A DNA stretch of 64,000 nt from the NCBI GenBank assembly GCA_014526335.1, contig JACTAT010000305.1, forward strand, positions 45,117-109,116. The letters run 5' to 3'. Both the position numbers and the translations under genes were made by a program. This document shows, in pieces, positions 15,001 through 24,167 of the stretch; within the stretch, counting starts at the first letter, position 1, and the number at the start of each line of letters is the position of its first letter. This stretch comes from Chrysaora quinquecirrha. Taxonomy: Eukaryota; Cnidaria; Scyphozoa; Semaeostomeae; Pelagiidae. The notes under the pieces are model-generated. The model saw nothing but the letters and a program-made list of their open reading frames with translations, was not told the origin of the DNA and did not search any database.

Positions 15001-18000
15001 TTGTTTTATTAAGAAAAATTGCAATGAAATGATGTTGATTAAAAGGAAAAGTAGTAACTTGACTAGTAAGTCTGTTTGATGCTAGTGCCTAGACTTATTA
15101 CACGATTCCTAGTTATCGCTTACGGCTAACGACCGACCTCAAAACCGCTCAAACAGCTGTTTGTAGTTGTTGTTGCTGTTGATGTTTGCGAAGAGAGGGA
15201 CTCATGTAATACGTCTAGCTAAAGCTAGTGCACTGTTTGCATTAGATCGGATCCAAATGGTAGGAACTATCTGGAACGCACGTGCCCTAACCTATCGTTT
15301 TAAAGGCCTGTTCAAACGCCATCGACTTCTCACTGGACAACCCTTGAGTTTTTTGTCGAGTAAAAAGCCGAGAGTTTTACACTTGGTCAGGCTGTGTTGA
15401 GTGATGTCGAGGAAAGTTCAAACATTTTCAAATTTTTGGTCTGGCTTCATTGACATTTCTATTGTCTGAGATGTTAATGACCAACGTGGAACGCAGTCCA
15501 GATCACCTGAATCTTTCGACAAAAGTCGATCAAGCGCAAAAAAGAGGACATCTATTTTGTTTCTTTCCAAGAGCATAGAAATCTAGTCCATTGACTTCAA
15601 AATTGTCGAGATCGTGTTTACACTATCACTCAACTTATCTCGACCCTGATCAACAAAGCACTGTCGTATTAAGGAAAGTCGAGAGCATTTCAACAGGTCT
15701 CAATATTGATCTTTGATTTTGTTCAGAAAACAATAAAAAATTCGGGGCTTTGGATTGCAGGATTACTAGTTAGCTCAGGTGGCAGAAGATGTATCTAAAA
15801 AGCAAAAAATTGCAGGTTCGTTTTATACCTGTCCTGATCATTCCAATCTTTCACGTTGTCCACAAATCTCAAATATTATTTACTGCAATTTCAGCTCAAA
15901 ACATCTCGAAATGAGTTTGGAAGCAAGAAACACAATTAGGCTACTTACTCTTTGTCCTTGTTCCCCTTCAAAATGTGGTTTAAGACTGAAATCAATTTCA
16001 TCCTCTTTCTCTTCATCAGACTCATCTGAAGAACCCAAGCCCAACCATGACACCGCAGCATTTCCTGTCACTTTCTAGAACAAGAAAAGCTTGTTAGTAA
16101 CATTGTTATTGCAGAAATTAAGCAGCGGCCACAAGTGCGACTTTTCACCTGTTCTGGCGACGCGACACACCAGAAAATGTCATGTTCTGAGAAACCCAAA
16201 GGTGGCTACACGCTGCGACAAAAATGCTGCGACAGAAGTTCTGCGACAATCAACTTTCGTGATGAGAAGAATGGGCCCTAGAAAATTTCAACGAAAATGC
16301 GCAAATGAGTTGCGTCGCCCATTCAAATACAGCTACAAGCCGCGACATTGCTGGCGAAAAGCAAAAACATGTCGCGAAAACTTCAACCAAAGCAATGTCT
16401 GCGAGTAACTTTTCTAAGGTCGAGGAACATTCTGTTCGAAAATCTATCCCTGGCTACACGTGCGACTCTTAGTTTTTCTGGTCGCGGCGACAATTTTTGA
16501 ACATGCTCTGTCGCAGAGTAAATATATTCGGACTTATCAAGGCTGTTTCTGACACCGTATTCTGACACCGCAATTTTGGCGCCACAAATTTTAGAAATTG
16601 AGCGCCAAAAAATTCCGAGCTTCCTCGCAGGTCCGGTTAATTTCACAACTTTCGATCCAACCTTTGCAATAAATAGGCAAGAAACCACATTTCTGATTGC
16701 CCGATGATTAAGACGGATCTCTCCCGAAACGTTGCCCAACTAAATATCAAAGGCTTGTCATGATAAGTGGTGACTATCATGTTCTGTCGCCATTTCAAGC
16801 AGAATGGCGTACGTCTAGCCGCGGTTTTAAGATCCCGTGCACACGGGAGCAGCTCTATTCTAGTCCTTTCCCAAACTGTTATGGATGCCTCCCCTGTACA
16901 GGAGAAACACATCTATCCGACCCAGTTTCTCTTTATAACCGTACCTAACCTTAAAGGAACTTGTTTCTCTCTAATTTCTTACAAATTATGTTGTTATTGT
17001 TGTTGTAATAAAAGACAAAGAAAAAAAATATGTAGCCTTGGAATTATATATATACAAATTATAAAAATTATATATATATGTATATATATATCCTGTTATG
17101 CTTGTAATCTTGTCTTAAATTAGTTATATATTATGTTAATTTTCTTTTATCTTTTAGTTGCGGCCCAAGCTAGATAAGCTTCGCTTTTCTTGGGTCGCGT
17201 AAAATACATACTTTTTTAGACCTTGTATTAATTTGATGTATTTTAAAAATAATATTGAATTGAATTGAATTGATAGAAAAGCATACAGAATTGTTTCCAA
17301 TCACATAGGCCCTTAATCTAGTAGGTGTGGCAAGATATACATACACAGATTGATGAATAGTTTTTGAGTTGTATAAAATTTCAAAAATTGCGAGAAATAG
17401 CGGAAACATCTCTGGGCATACTTTAAGGCTCCTCAGAACGTCATAAACAGAACGTAACAATTGATTAAGGTGGAATGTATACCCAGAAGTGAATCGAAAT
17501 GCACCAATTAGAAAGCGAGGCCGAATCGGCATATTGTTTTAAACACCAATCAGCTTGAGGCATACAGCGAGACGATTAACAGAATTGACTGAAGAGTCTT
17601 AGTACCTGTTCTTCAACTGTATTTCAAAAATTGTATTTCGGATTCTTTTTTCTCGCTATTGTCTTTGAAACCTTCAACTAGACCTGATAAACTCTTTTAC
17701 GTGACTTTAGCAGTCTTTTTACTAACGTGCCTTTGGACGACAGCATCGTCTGTACCAGGGAGAGCTTGTCAGCCCGCCGTTCCCTGAGGAGGTGTTTGTC
17801 AATTTTGGTATAGAGTCTGCCACCAGATCGGTGGATTGCAGAGATCTTTCCCCTGTTTCTTGCAACATAGATACAGCTACATAGATATTCAACTTACCTC
17901 AAACGAATCTCGTTTCTTCTCCTTCTCTTCATCTTCACTCGACAGGAAATTCTCTTCATCTGAACTGTCAAACTTCATGTGCTTCTGTTGGTCGGCAATT

Positions 18001-19627
18001 TTGGAATCAACATTCCGCAAAGCATTCTTTACAAGATTCCTTCTCTCTTTTTCTTTTTCTTCACGCTCACTTAAAGATTTCAATCTTTTTTCTTCGGAAA
18101 ATTCTTTATGGACAACATTTTTCTTGGAATTCTTTTTCATTAACGAAGATGGTTTGTTTGCCGCGCTCTTTTCAGGACTGCCTTTAGTGTCGTTGTCTTT
18201 GCTAACATCCCGAACTAATTTTCCTTTATTGCTAGTAATTTTAACGTCTTCAGACTCGCTAGAACTACAGGAGCTATCTTCGGAAGAGTCCGAATCACTA
18301 CTACTACTACTACTGCTTGAACTACTCGTTTCTTCTCCAGTCTCATCAAGGCCACTATCTTTTCCAACGTCTTCAGCATTGTTCACAATCCTACTTGCAT
18401 TGAAACCAGATGATTCCAAACACTCTCTCTTCTTGACACACTTTTCAGTTGTCGCTTTACTTTCATTAGCATTCTTGATATCAATACCTGACATGTTGTC
18501 ATCTTTTTTAACAGACTTAGAAGCACTATTAAGAGCATTTGACTCAGTCACAACTTCATTCTTTCTCAACTTCGCTATCTGCGAAATGATACTCTCCCTA
18601 ACCCAGCATCTGACCATGCCTTGTCCCTTTTCACTTCTGGCTCTCCTTTCTTAAAACTTTCCCAGCTTTCATTCAAGTTCGAGATATTGCTAGGGAAATA
18701 AATCGTTTCTACAGAACAGTTTGTTTTCCCAAAATCTAAAATGTCATTATTATCATTATTTTCATTACCGAGAAAGGTTTTTGCTCCTCCAAATTTTGAG
18801 CCAGTAATTTCTGGAATAAAAGACAGTCTGAGGGTCTGAACTTCATCTCCATCATTATCATCTGAATCACATTCTTCCGAATTTTCTTCAGAGCTGCTAG
18901 ATACCTCAGAACTCTCGCTTTCAAATTTACGCATTCTAATACCTTTTCCTTCATCAGTTTTTAATAAAATATCATCATCATCCAAAGTTCTTGATTTCTT
19001 AGAAATTTTCTCATCCACTGCTTTGCTCCCTGAATCTCTATTCTTTGACTTTTCCCTATGTTTTTCGCTGTTATCTAAATCTAAACTCTTTGATTTTTCA
19101 CAAGTTATTCCTCCACTATCTGAATCAACATTCCGTAATTTCTTGCAGTCTTTCTTTTTGCTTTCCGCATGCTTACTACTTGAATTTCTCTCACGCTTCC
19201 CTTTAATTTCCAAATTTAAACTCTCTGACTTTTCGCTATGTTTTCTTTTACTGTCTGATACTGATTTCTCTGACTCAATCCAATCTTTTGCCTTGCTTTC
19301 CGAAACTATAACTTCGTTTCCCAATTTCGATATACTTAGACTTTTGCTTTTTGTATTTTGCTCACAATCATCTGTTTTCAGTTTCTTTACGTTGTCCAAA
19401 TCTTCATCAGAGTCTGAATTACACACCGTCTTAATACTCTTAGTAGATTCATTTCTACCACTAATCTCCTCATCAGAACAAGACTCATTAACAAATTTCC
19501 TTTTCAACTTCTTTTTACCTAGTCTATTCTCCTTTGTAGAATCGGTGTCACCTGTTTTATTCTTTTCTTCAATAAACCAAGTGAGATTCTCCGCTGGCTT
19601 CAGTTCTTCAACTCCATCATCATCCTT
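1..19627 (-). CDS. NOL8: NOL8-like nucleolar protein, left copy (5' end lost in gap, last exon runs off window)
   Basis: Exons on the minus strand, in order: 19627-17898, 16074-15949, 14965-14706, 12866-12629, 10623-10380, 8708-8626, and 40-1 (partial). All introns start GT and end AG, and the phases join. NOL8 (Nop132) is a nucleolar protein of large-subunit ribosome biogenesis. The N-terminal RRM of the family would lie in or beyond the gap. Family landmarks seen in order: an acidic/serine-rich region, a basic helix with RNLVKNALRNVDS, the KPHFEGEQGQR segment, RFKIDERFLES, VRYDPLREDH, RFFFTKDDPRLQ, and a last exon beginning DFKKKHKDALRRR. These match the order known in vertebrate NOL8. The reading frame breaks near 18575-18634 (separate entry). 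The last intron (41-8625) contains two GPCR loci on the same strand. Assignment is by family resemblance from memory, not a search. Confidence 0.8.
304..653. mobile_element. MITE with 22-25 bp terminal inverted repeats
   Basis: Ends pair as TACGGTGGCCCATACGTGCA at the left and the complement TACGGTGGCACATACGTGCA at the right. The interior has repeated CACATCAAATTCAAATTGCT. No coding capacity. Confidence 0.7.
1122..1954 (-). pseudogene. Decayed class A GPCR (counterpart of the 33154-34065 gene)
   Basis: Minus-strand sequence aligns with the intact right-arm receptor from about its codon 31 to its stop (CTA at 1122-1124). The first ~30 codons and upstream flank are replaced by repeat sequence starting at about 1955. 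Lesions: Gln to stop in the TM5 segment (TTC ATC TAA at about 1517), a frameshift after TM3/ICL2 near 1637-1665, and a frameshift after NSIV in TM7 that ends in a stop at about 1249. The AFAKAVLLILSS and CYAPAF motifs remain readable. Confidence 0.85.
1955..2449. mobile_element. Non-coding repeat insertion with CCCGGGTTGAC/GTTTACA motifs
   Basis: Begins GCCTGTTTACACGAGCCCGG and carries internally repeated, partly inverted CAACCCGGGTT/AACCCGCCT motifs and a second GTAAACGGGTTAC. It replaces the 5' end of the GPCR pseudogene. Borders are approximate; no TSD was resolved. Confidence 0.5.
2450..2752. mobile_element. MITE, left-arm copy
   Basis: Same element as 32195-32506 in the right arm, opposite orientation. 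The right end TACCGGCATAGTGTAAACGG is intact, while the left end is altered by a short GG insertion. Its right end is the seed of the adjoining satellite. Confidence 0.75.
2753..3965. repeat. 68-bp satellite, about 18 copies
   Basis: Units repeat every 68 bases (one 69, one truncated near 3025). Each contains the final 35 bases of the adjoining MITE, ending GCATAGTGTAAACGGGG. Early units read ACTCCCAATTCCCCACCCGG; later ones read ACTCACAATTCCCCATCCGA, so homogenised blocks are visible. The right arm has the MITE but no array. Confidence 0.95.
3970..5130. repeat. GCGAGTT heptad-flanked element, left copy
   Basis: GCGAGTTGCGAGTTG runs at about 4095-4180 and the complementary AACTCGCAACTCGC at about 5005-5130 bracket this segment. 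It is the counterpart of 31258-32122 and here contains the 4592-4962 MITE. TTGGTACAAT stands at both outer edges (about 4073 and 5136). Confidence 0.5.
4592..4962. mobile_element. TA-target MITE (CACGTA...ATAAGAAAC family), left arm only
   Basis: 371 bases, flanked by TA at 4590-4591 and 4963-4964. The ends are CACG followed by a T-rich run then ATAAGAAAC, inverted at the right. The interior repeats AAGAAACTTTCAGTACTGG. The right arm has the uninterrupted site with one TA at 31435-31436. Confidence 0.88.
5934..6797 (-). CDS. Class A (rhodopsin-like) GPCR, intact, nested in NOL8 intron (left arm)
   Basis: Single exon, 287 residues, ATG at 6795-6797. Seven hydrophobic segments are visible. Asn27 (position 1.50), Asp55 in LSVSD (2.50) and DRF (105-107, the DRY motif) are kept. 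The expected Trp in TM4, Pro in TM5, the CWxP motif of TM6 (here CYAP, 224-227) and NPxxY of TM7 (here NAIIF, 261-265) are altered. The N-terminus is only about 12 residues, and the second extracellular loop is about 10 residues without the usual disulphide cysteine. These traits recall the melanocortin/S1P/adenosine side of class A, but the ligand is unknown. It lies on the host strand in the last intron of the left NOL8-like copy, and its partner is 29598-30461. Confidence 0.88.
   Translation of the reverse strand: MFIPERDTLGPFPILLFILGVLIILVNSFLVHALRKLGKLNTVSHKFIFVLSVSDICIGVALVSATPLYLMLNGEVYSLVYFFSVNVLYFLCQFSFLMVITIATDRFIHMRFLTRYATIMTNRRGVNVVICVLIATILMNAVLICGDIFGFADRAKILFYSINAVFLSILFIQYARAYKALRSRVNGIFLESEIAATVNAARQRAPKKKFAKAVLLILSSALVCYAPAFVYLIIVVAKPFLFSVNIYLSFLGLVAANSLINAIIFMALNHDIKRHMMQYMNDFFRHQ
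7865..8304 (-). mobile_element. SINE-like element, left-arm copy
   Basis: Counterpart of 28126-28525. The head GCAGTGGCGTCGTGGTGTAA and the 3' motif AGCTAGAAATAATAG are shared. Internal indels relative to the right arm. Confidence 0.55.
13217..13885 (+). repeat. Degenerate (TTAG)n microsatellite, left NOL8 intron
   Basis: About 670 bases of TTAG with scattered substitutions, in the intron between exons 14965-14706 and 12866-12629. The right arm has the same tract at 23807-24376. Confidence 0.95.
14263..14619. mobile_element. TA-target MITE (ATAAGAAC family), left arm only
   Basis: 357 bases between TA at 14261-14262 and 14620-14621. Ends are CACTCTCTTTTTTATAAGAA and its near-inverse. The empty site in the right arm is the TA at 23453-23454. 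The interior repeats TTCTTAA motifs, as in relatives at 4592 and 62341. Confidence 0.88.
15304..15710. mobile_element. MITE with CCTGTTCAAACGC/GCATTTCAACAGG ends
   Basis: Inverted ends CCTGTTCAAACGCCATCGAC and the complement of GTCGAGAGCATTTCAACAGG. Interior motifs GTCGA recur. Present in both arms (right copy about 22367-22775), so it predates their separation. Confidence 0.6.
16125..16824. mobile_element. Insertion present only in left arm, with GGCTACACGTGCGAC-type motifs
   Basis: The right arm runs straight across this place (GATCTTAATGTCTGCAATAA at about 21531). The segment has GGCTACACGCTGCGAC and GGCTACACGTGCGAC motifs plus GTCGCGGCGAC palindromes, suggesting one or more MITEs. Borders are approximate. 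Confidence 0.5.
16956..17277 (+). mobile_element. Non-LTR retrotransposon (LINE) 3' end, left arm only
   Basis: Plus-oriented sequence ends AGATAAGCTTCGCTTTTCTT, then an AT-rich tract and a (GAATT)n tail, typical of a LINE 3' end with microsatellite tail. The right arm lacks it (CTTTTCTATCCTTAAAGG at about 21398-21415). No reverse transcriptase is left, so it is 5'-truncated. Confidence 0.6.
17898..19627 (-). CDS. NOL8: NOL8-like left copy, large acidic/serine exon with frame break
   Basis: The frame is open from the gap edge at 19627 (reading K-D-D-D-G-V-E-E) down to a stop at 18575-18577. A second frame, open from about 18617, carries the conserved part and ends at the donor after 17898. 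The protein is Lys/Ser/Asp/Glu-rich and presumably disordered, with a run of 12 serines followed by alternating Ser/Asp. The two frames can be joined by a 1-2 base indel, or by a 56-base intron 18634-18579 that begins GTGAAAAG, ends TTTCGCAG and restores frame exactly. The right copy lacks this stretch because it falls in the gap, so the sequence cannot decide between mutation, base-call error and micro-intron. Confidence 0.7.
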
Positions 19628-20127
19628 NNNNNNNNNNNNNNNNNNNNNNNNNNNNNNNNNNNNNNNNNNNNNNNNNNNNNNNNNNNNNNNNNNNNNNNNN
19701 NNNNNNNNNNNNNNNNNNNNNNNNNNNNNNNNNNNNNNNNNNNNNNNNNNNNNNNNNNNNNNNNNNNNNNNNNNNNNNNNNNNNNNNNNNNNNNNNNNNN
19801 NNNNNNNNNNNNNNNNNNNNNNNNNNNNNNNNNNNNNNNNNNNNNNNNNNNNNNNNNNNNNNNNNNNNNNNNNNNNNNNNNNNNNNNNNNNNNNNNNNNN
19901 NNNNNNNNNNNNNNNNNNNNNNNNNNNNNNNNNNNNNNNNNNNNNNNNNNNNNNNNNNNNNNNNNNNNNNNNNNNNNNNNNNNNNNNNNNNNNNNNNNNN
20001 NNNNNNNNNNNNNNNNNNNNNNNNNNNNNNNNNNNNNNNNNNNNNNNNNNNNNNNNNNNNNNNNNNNNNNNNNNNNNNNNNNNNNNNNNNNNNNNNNNNN
20101 NNNNNNNNNNNNNNNNNNNNNNNNNNN
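19628..20127. other. Assembly gap, exactly 500 N
   Basis: The run of N is exactly 500 bases, which suggests a placeholder of unknown true length rather than a measured distance. It lies at the centre of the inverted duplication and removes the 5' exons of both NOL8-like copies. The order or orientation of the two sides may be a scaffolding decision. Confidence 0.98.
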
Positions 20128-23100
20128 GACTGAACCAAATGCTCTGAATAGTGCTTCTACGTCTGTTACGAAAGATGAAAACTTGTCAGGTATTGATATC
20201 AAGAATGCTAATGCAAATAGAGCGACAACTGAAAAGTTTGTAAAGAAGAGAGAGTGTTTGGAATCATCTGGTTTCAATGCAAGTAGGATTGTGAACAATG
20301 CTGAAGACGTTGGAAAAGATAGTGGCCTTGATGAGACTGGAGAAGAAACGAGTAGTTCAAGCAGTAGTAGTAGTAGTGATTCGGACTCTTCCGAAGATAG
20401 CTCCTGTAGTTCTAGCGAGTCTGAAGACGTTAAAATTACTAGAAATAAAGGAAAATTAGTTCGGGATGTTAGCAAAGACAACGACACTAAAGGCAGTCCT
20501 GAAAAGAGCGCGGCAAACAAACCATCTTCGTTAATGAAAAAGAATTCCAAGAAAAATGTTGTCCATAAAGAATTTTCCGAAGAAAAAAGATTGAAATCTT
20601 TAAGTGAGCGTGAAGAAAAAGAAAAAGAGCGAAGGAATCTTGTAAAGAATGCTTTGCGGAATGTTGATTCCAAAATTGCCGACCAACAGAAGCACATGAA
20701 GTTTGACAGTTCAGATGAAGAGAATTTCCTGTCGAGTGAAGATGAAGAGAAGGAGAAGAAACGAAATTCGTTTGAAGTAAGTTGAATATCTTTGTGATTA
20801 TATCTATGTTGCAAGAAACAGCGGAAAGATCTCTGCAATCCACCGATCTGGTGGCAGACTCTATACCAACATTGACAAACACCTCCTCGGGGAACGGGGG
20901 GCTGATAAGCTCTCCCTGGTACAGACGATGGTCTCCTCCAAAGGCACGTTAGTAAAAAGACTGCTAATGTCACGTAAAAGAGTTTTTCAGGTCTAGTTGA
21001 AGGTTTTGAAAGACAATAGCGAGAAAAAAGAATCCGAAATACAATTTTTGGAATACAGTTAAAGAGCAGGTACTAAGACTCTTCTGTCAATTTTGTTGAT
21101 CGTCTCGCTGTATCTCGCAAGCTGATTGGTGTTTAAAACAATATGCCGCTTCGGCCTCGCTTTCTAATTGGTGCATTTCGATCCACATCTGGGAATACAT
21201 TCCACCTTAATCAATTGTTACGTTCTTTTTCTGACGTTAATCTGAGTAGCCTTTAAGTATGCCCAGAGATGTTTTCTGCTATTTCTCGCAATTTTTTAAA
21301 TTTTGTACCACTCCAAAACTATTCATCTATCTGTGTATGCATATCTTGCCACACCTACTAGATCAAGGGCCTATGTGATTGGAAACAATTCTGTATGCTT
21401 TTCTATCCTTAAAGGTTAGGTACGGTTATTAAAGGGAAACTGGGTCGGATAGATGTGTTTCTCCTGTACAGGGAAGGCATCCATAACAGCTTGGGAAAGG
21501 AATAGAATAGAGCTGCGCTCTTGTGCTCGGGATCTTAATGTCTGCAATAAAAATGTTACTAACAAGCTTTTCTTATTCTAGAAAGTGACAGGAAATGCTG
21601 CGGTGTCATGGTTGGGCTTGGGTTCTTCACATGAGTCTGATGAAGAGAAAGAGGATGAAATTGATTTCAGTCTTAAACCACATTTTGAAGGGGAACAAGG
21701 ACAAAGAGTAAGTAGCCTAATTGTGTTTCTTGCTTCCAAACTCATTTCGAGATGTTCAAGGATGCCTGCAGTGGGGGGGGGGGCAAAGGGGGGGGCAAGA
21801 TGTGCCCTAGTGACAACAATTATTTTTAAAATAGCTTTAAAGTTGTCTGATAAATATTGTAGAATTGTAGAATAGAAGAAAGGCAAGAAAGGACCATAAT
21901 ATATTGATTTTATTATTTGTTTCAACTTTGACTTTAAATGCGTAAGAATTCTTCAAATAAAAAAAGGATAGCTCTTGCAAAATCGAGTAAATCTTAAACA
22001 GTTTTATTGTCAATGAAAACATTTAAAGGCCATTTCCCACGTTTTCCAGGCGTCTGAAGGGCATGGCCACTTAAAATTTTCTTTGGGGCTACGCCCCCAA
22101 ACCCCCTCAGTTGCCCTTCTTCAAGCCTTTGCCCCCATTGCCCTCCATACGTGCAGGCGTCCCTGGAGATGTTTTGAGCTGAAATTGCAGTAAATAATAT
22201 TCGAAATTTGTGGATAACGTGAAAGATTAGAATGATCAGGACAAGTATAAAACAAACCTACAATTTTTTGCTTTTTGGATACATCTGCCACCTGAGCTAA
22301 CTAGTAATCCTGCAATCCAAAACCCCGAATTTTTTACTGATTTCTGAACAAAAGATCAATATTTAGACCTGTTCAATCGCTCTCGACTTTCCTTCACACG
22401 ACAATGCTTGACTTTTGTCGATCAGTGTCGGGATAAGTTGAGTGATAGGGTAAACACGATCTCGAAAATTTTGAAGTCGATGGACTAGATTTCTATGCTT
22501 TGGGAAAAAAATAGATGTCCTCTTTTCTGCGCCTGATCGACTTTTGTCGAAGGATTCAGGCGATCTCGACAGCATTTGACGTTGGTCATTAACGTCTCAG
22601 ACAATAGAAATGTCAATGAAGCCGGACCAAAAATTTGAAGATGGTTAAACTCTCCTCACGAAAACCCTTGACATCACTCAACACAGCCTGACCAAGTGTA
22701 AAAACTCTCGGCTTTTCACTCGATAAAAAAGTAAAGGGTTGTCCAGTGAGAAGTCGATGGCGTTTGAACAGGCATTTAAAAAGGGGAGGTTAGGGCACGT
22801 GCGTTCCAAATAGCTCCTACCATTTGGATCTGATCTCATGCAAACACGGTACAAGCTAGACATATTACATGAGTCCCTCTCTTCGCAAACATCAACAGCA
22901 ACAACAACTACAAACAGCTGTTTGAGCGGTTTTGAGGTCGGTCGTTAGCCGTAAGCGATAACTAGGAATCCTGTAGTAAGTCTAGGCACAAGCATCGAAC
23001 AGACTTACTAGTCAAGTTACTACTTTCCCTTTTAATCAACATCATTTCATTGCAATTTTTCTTAATAAAACAATTATTTTACTAACTCATTCTCAATTCT

Positions 23101-23811
23101 TCATTCAGCTATTCAAATTGCAAAAGAAAATGGGGCTTGACACGCGTTTCAAAATAGACGAAAGGTTTCTTGAAAGTGAAGACGAGGCTGTTGGAAATGT
23201 AAACGATGCACACGTGGGCAGGGATTCTGATCATAGTGATGATGGCGATGACGACGTCAACAGTTATGATATAAAAGCAGAGAAAGAGAACGCACTTTCA
23301 ATATTAGAAACGATATTAGGAAAGAAGTCCTCCACACTGGCAAAGGAACCTAAGAATACTGAAATCATGTAAGTTTACTTGAAAGCATAGTAGATTATTT
23401 GATTAATATTCAGTAGAAAAGATATTAGCAAAGAAACTTTTCATACTATCAGTAGCTTTTCACTAGCAAAGGAATCTCATAATTCTGAAGTCATATTTTT
23501 TGATAAAAATCAGCTGAAAAATATTAGTAAAGAAGCTTTTCGCACTAGCAAGTGGCTTGGAATACTGAAATCGTGCAATTTTGATTGAAAACATTCGATA
23601 GCAGATTCTTTGATAAATATTCATCAGAAAAGATATTACGAGAGAGGCTTTCCACACTAGCAAAAGAGTCTTAGAATACTGAAATCATGTAAGTTTGGTT
23701 GAAGACATCCAATAGTAGATTTTTTGATGAATATAAAGCTGAAAAGTTATTTAAAAAGATGTTTTCTACACTAACTAGATTCTGTCGTACAGTAAGTGCA
23801 AACTGAGTAAG

Positions 23812-23872
<61 letters not shown>

Positions 23873-23959
23873 GCCTAACTAACTAACTAACCACCTAACT
23901 AACTAACTAACTAACTAATTAACTAACTAACTTACTTTCAAATTAACTAACTAACTTAT

Positions 23960-23994
<35 letters not shown>

Positions 23995-24135
23995 TTAACT
24001 AACTAACTTACTTGCAAATTAACTAACTAACTAATTAACTGACTAACTAACTAACTAACTAACTAACTAATTAACTGATTAACTTACTTGCAAATTAACT
24101 AACTAACCAGCTAGCTAACCACGAACTAAAACTTC

Positions 24136-24167
<32 letters not shown>

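Larger units (their letters stand above)
1..18545 (-). repeat. Left arm of large inverted duplication
   Basis: Read on the minus strand, this segment is collinear with 20128-36667: NOL8 exons, introns, GPCR genes and most repeats occur in the same order. Differences are point changes plus insertions private to this arm: a TA-type MITE at 4592, another at 14263, a LINE end at about 16956, a roughly 700-bp insertion at about 16125-16824, and a satellite at 2753-3965. Sequence 18546-19627 has no visible partner, because the right arm starts at the gap edge. Confidence 0.9.

Noticed and set aside
19023..20973. Long open frames on the strand opposite to the NOL8 exons, including through N
   Set aside because: Antisense shadows of a low-complexity Ser/Lys/Glu exon, extended artificially by N read as X. 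The conserved protein and splice sites are on the other strand.
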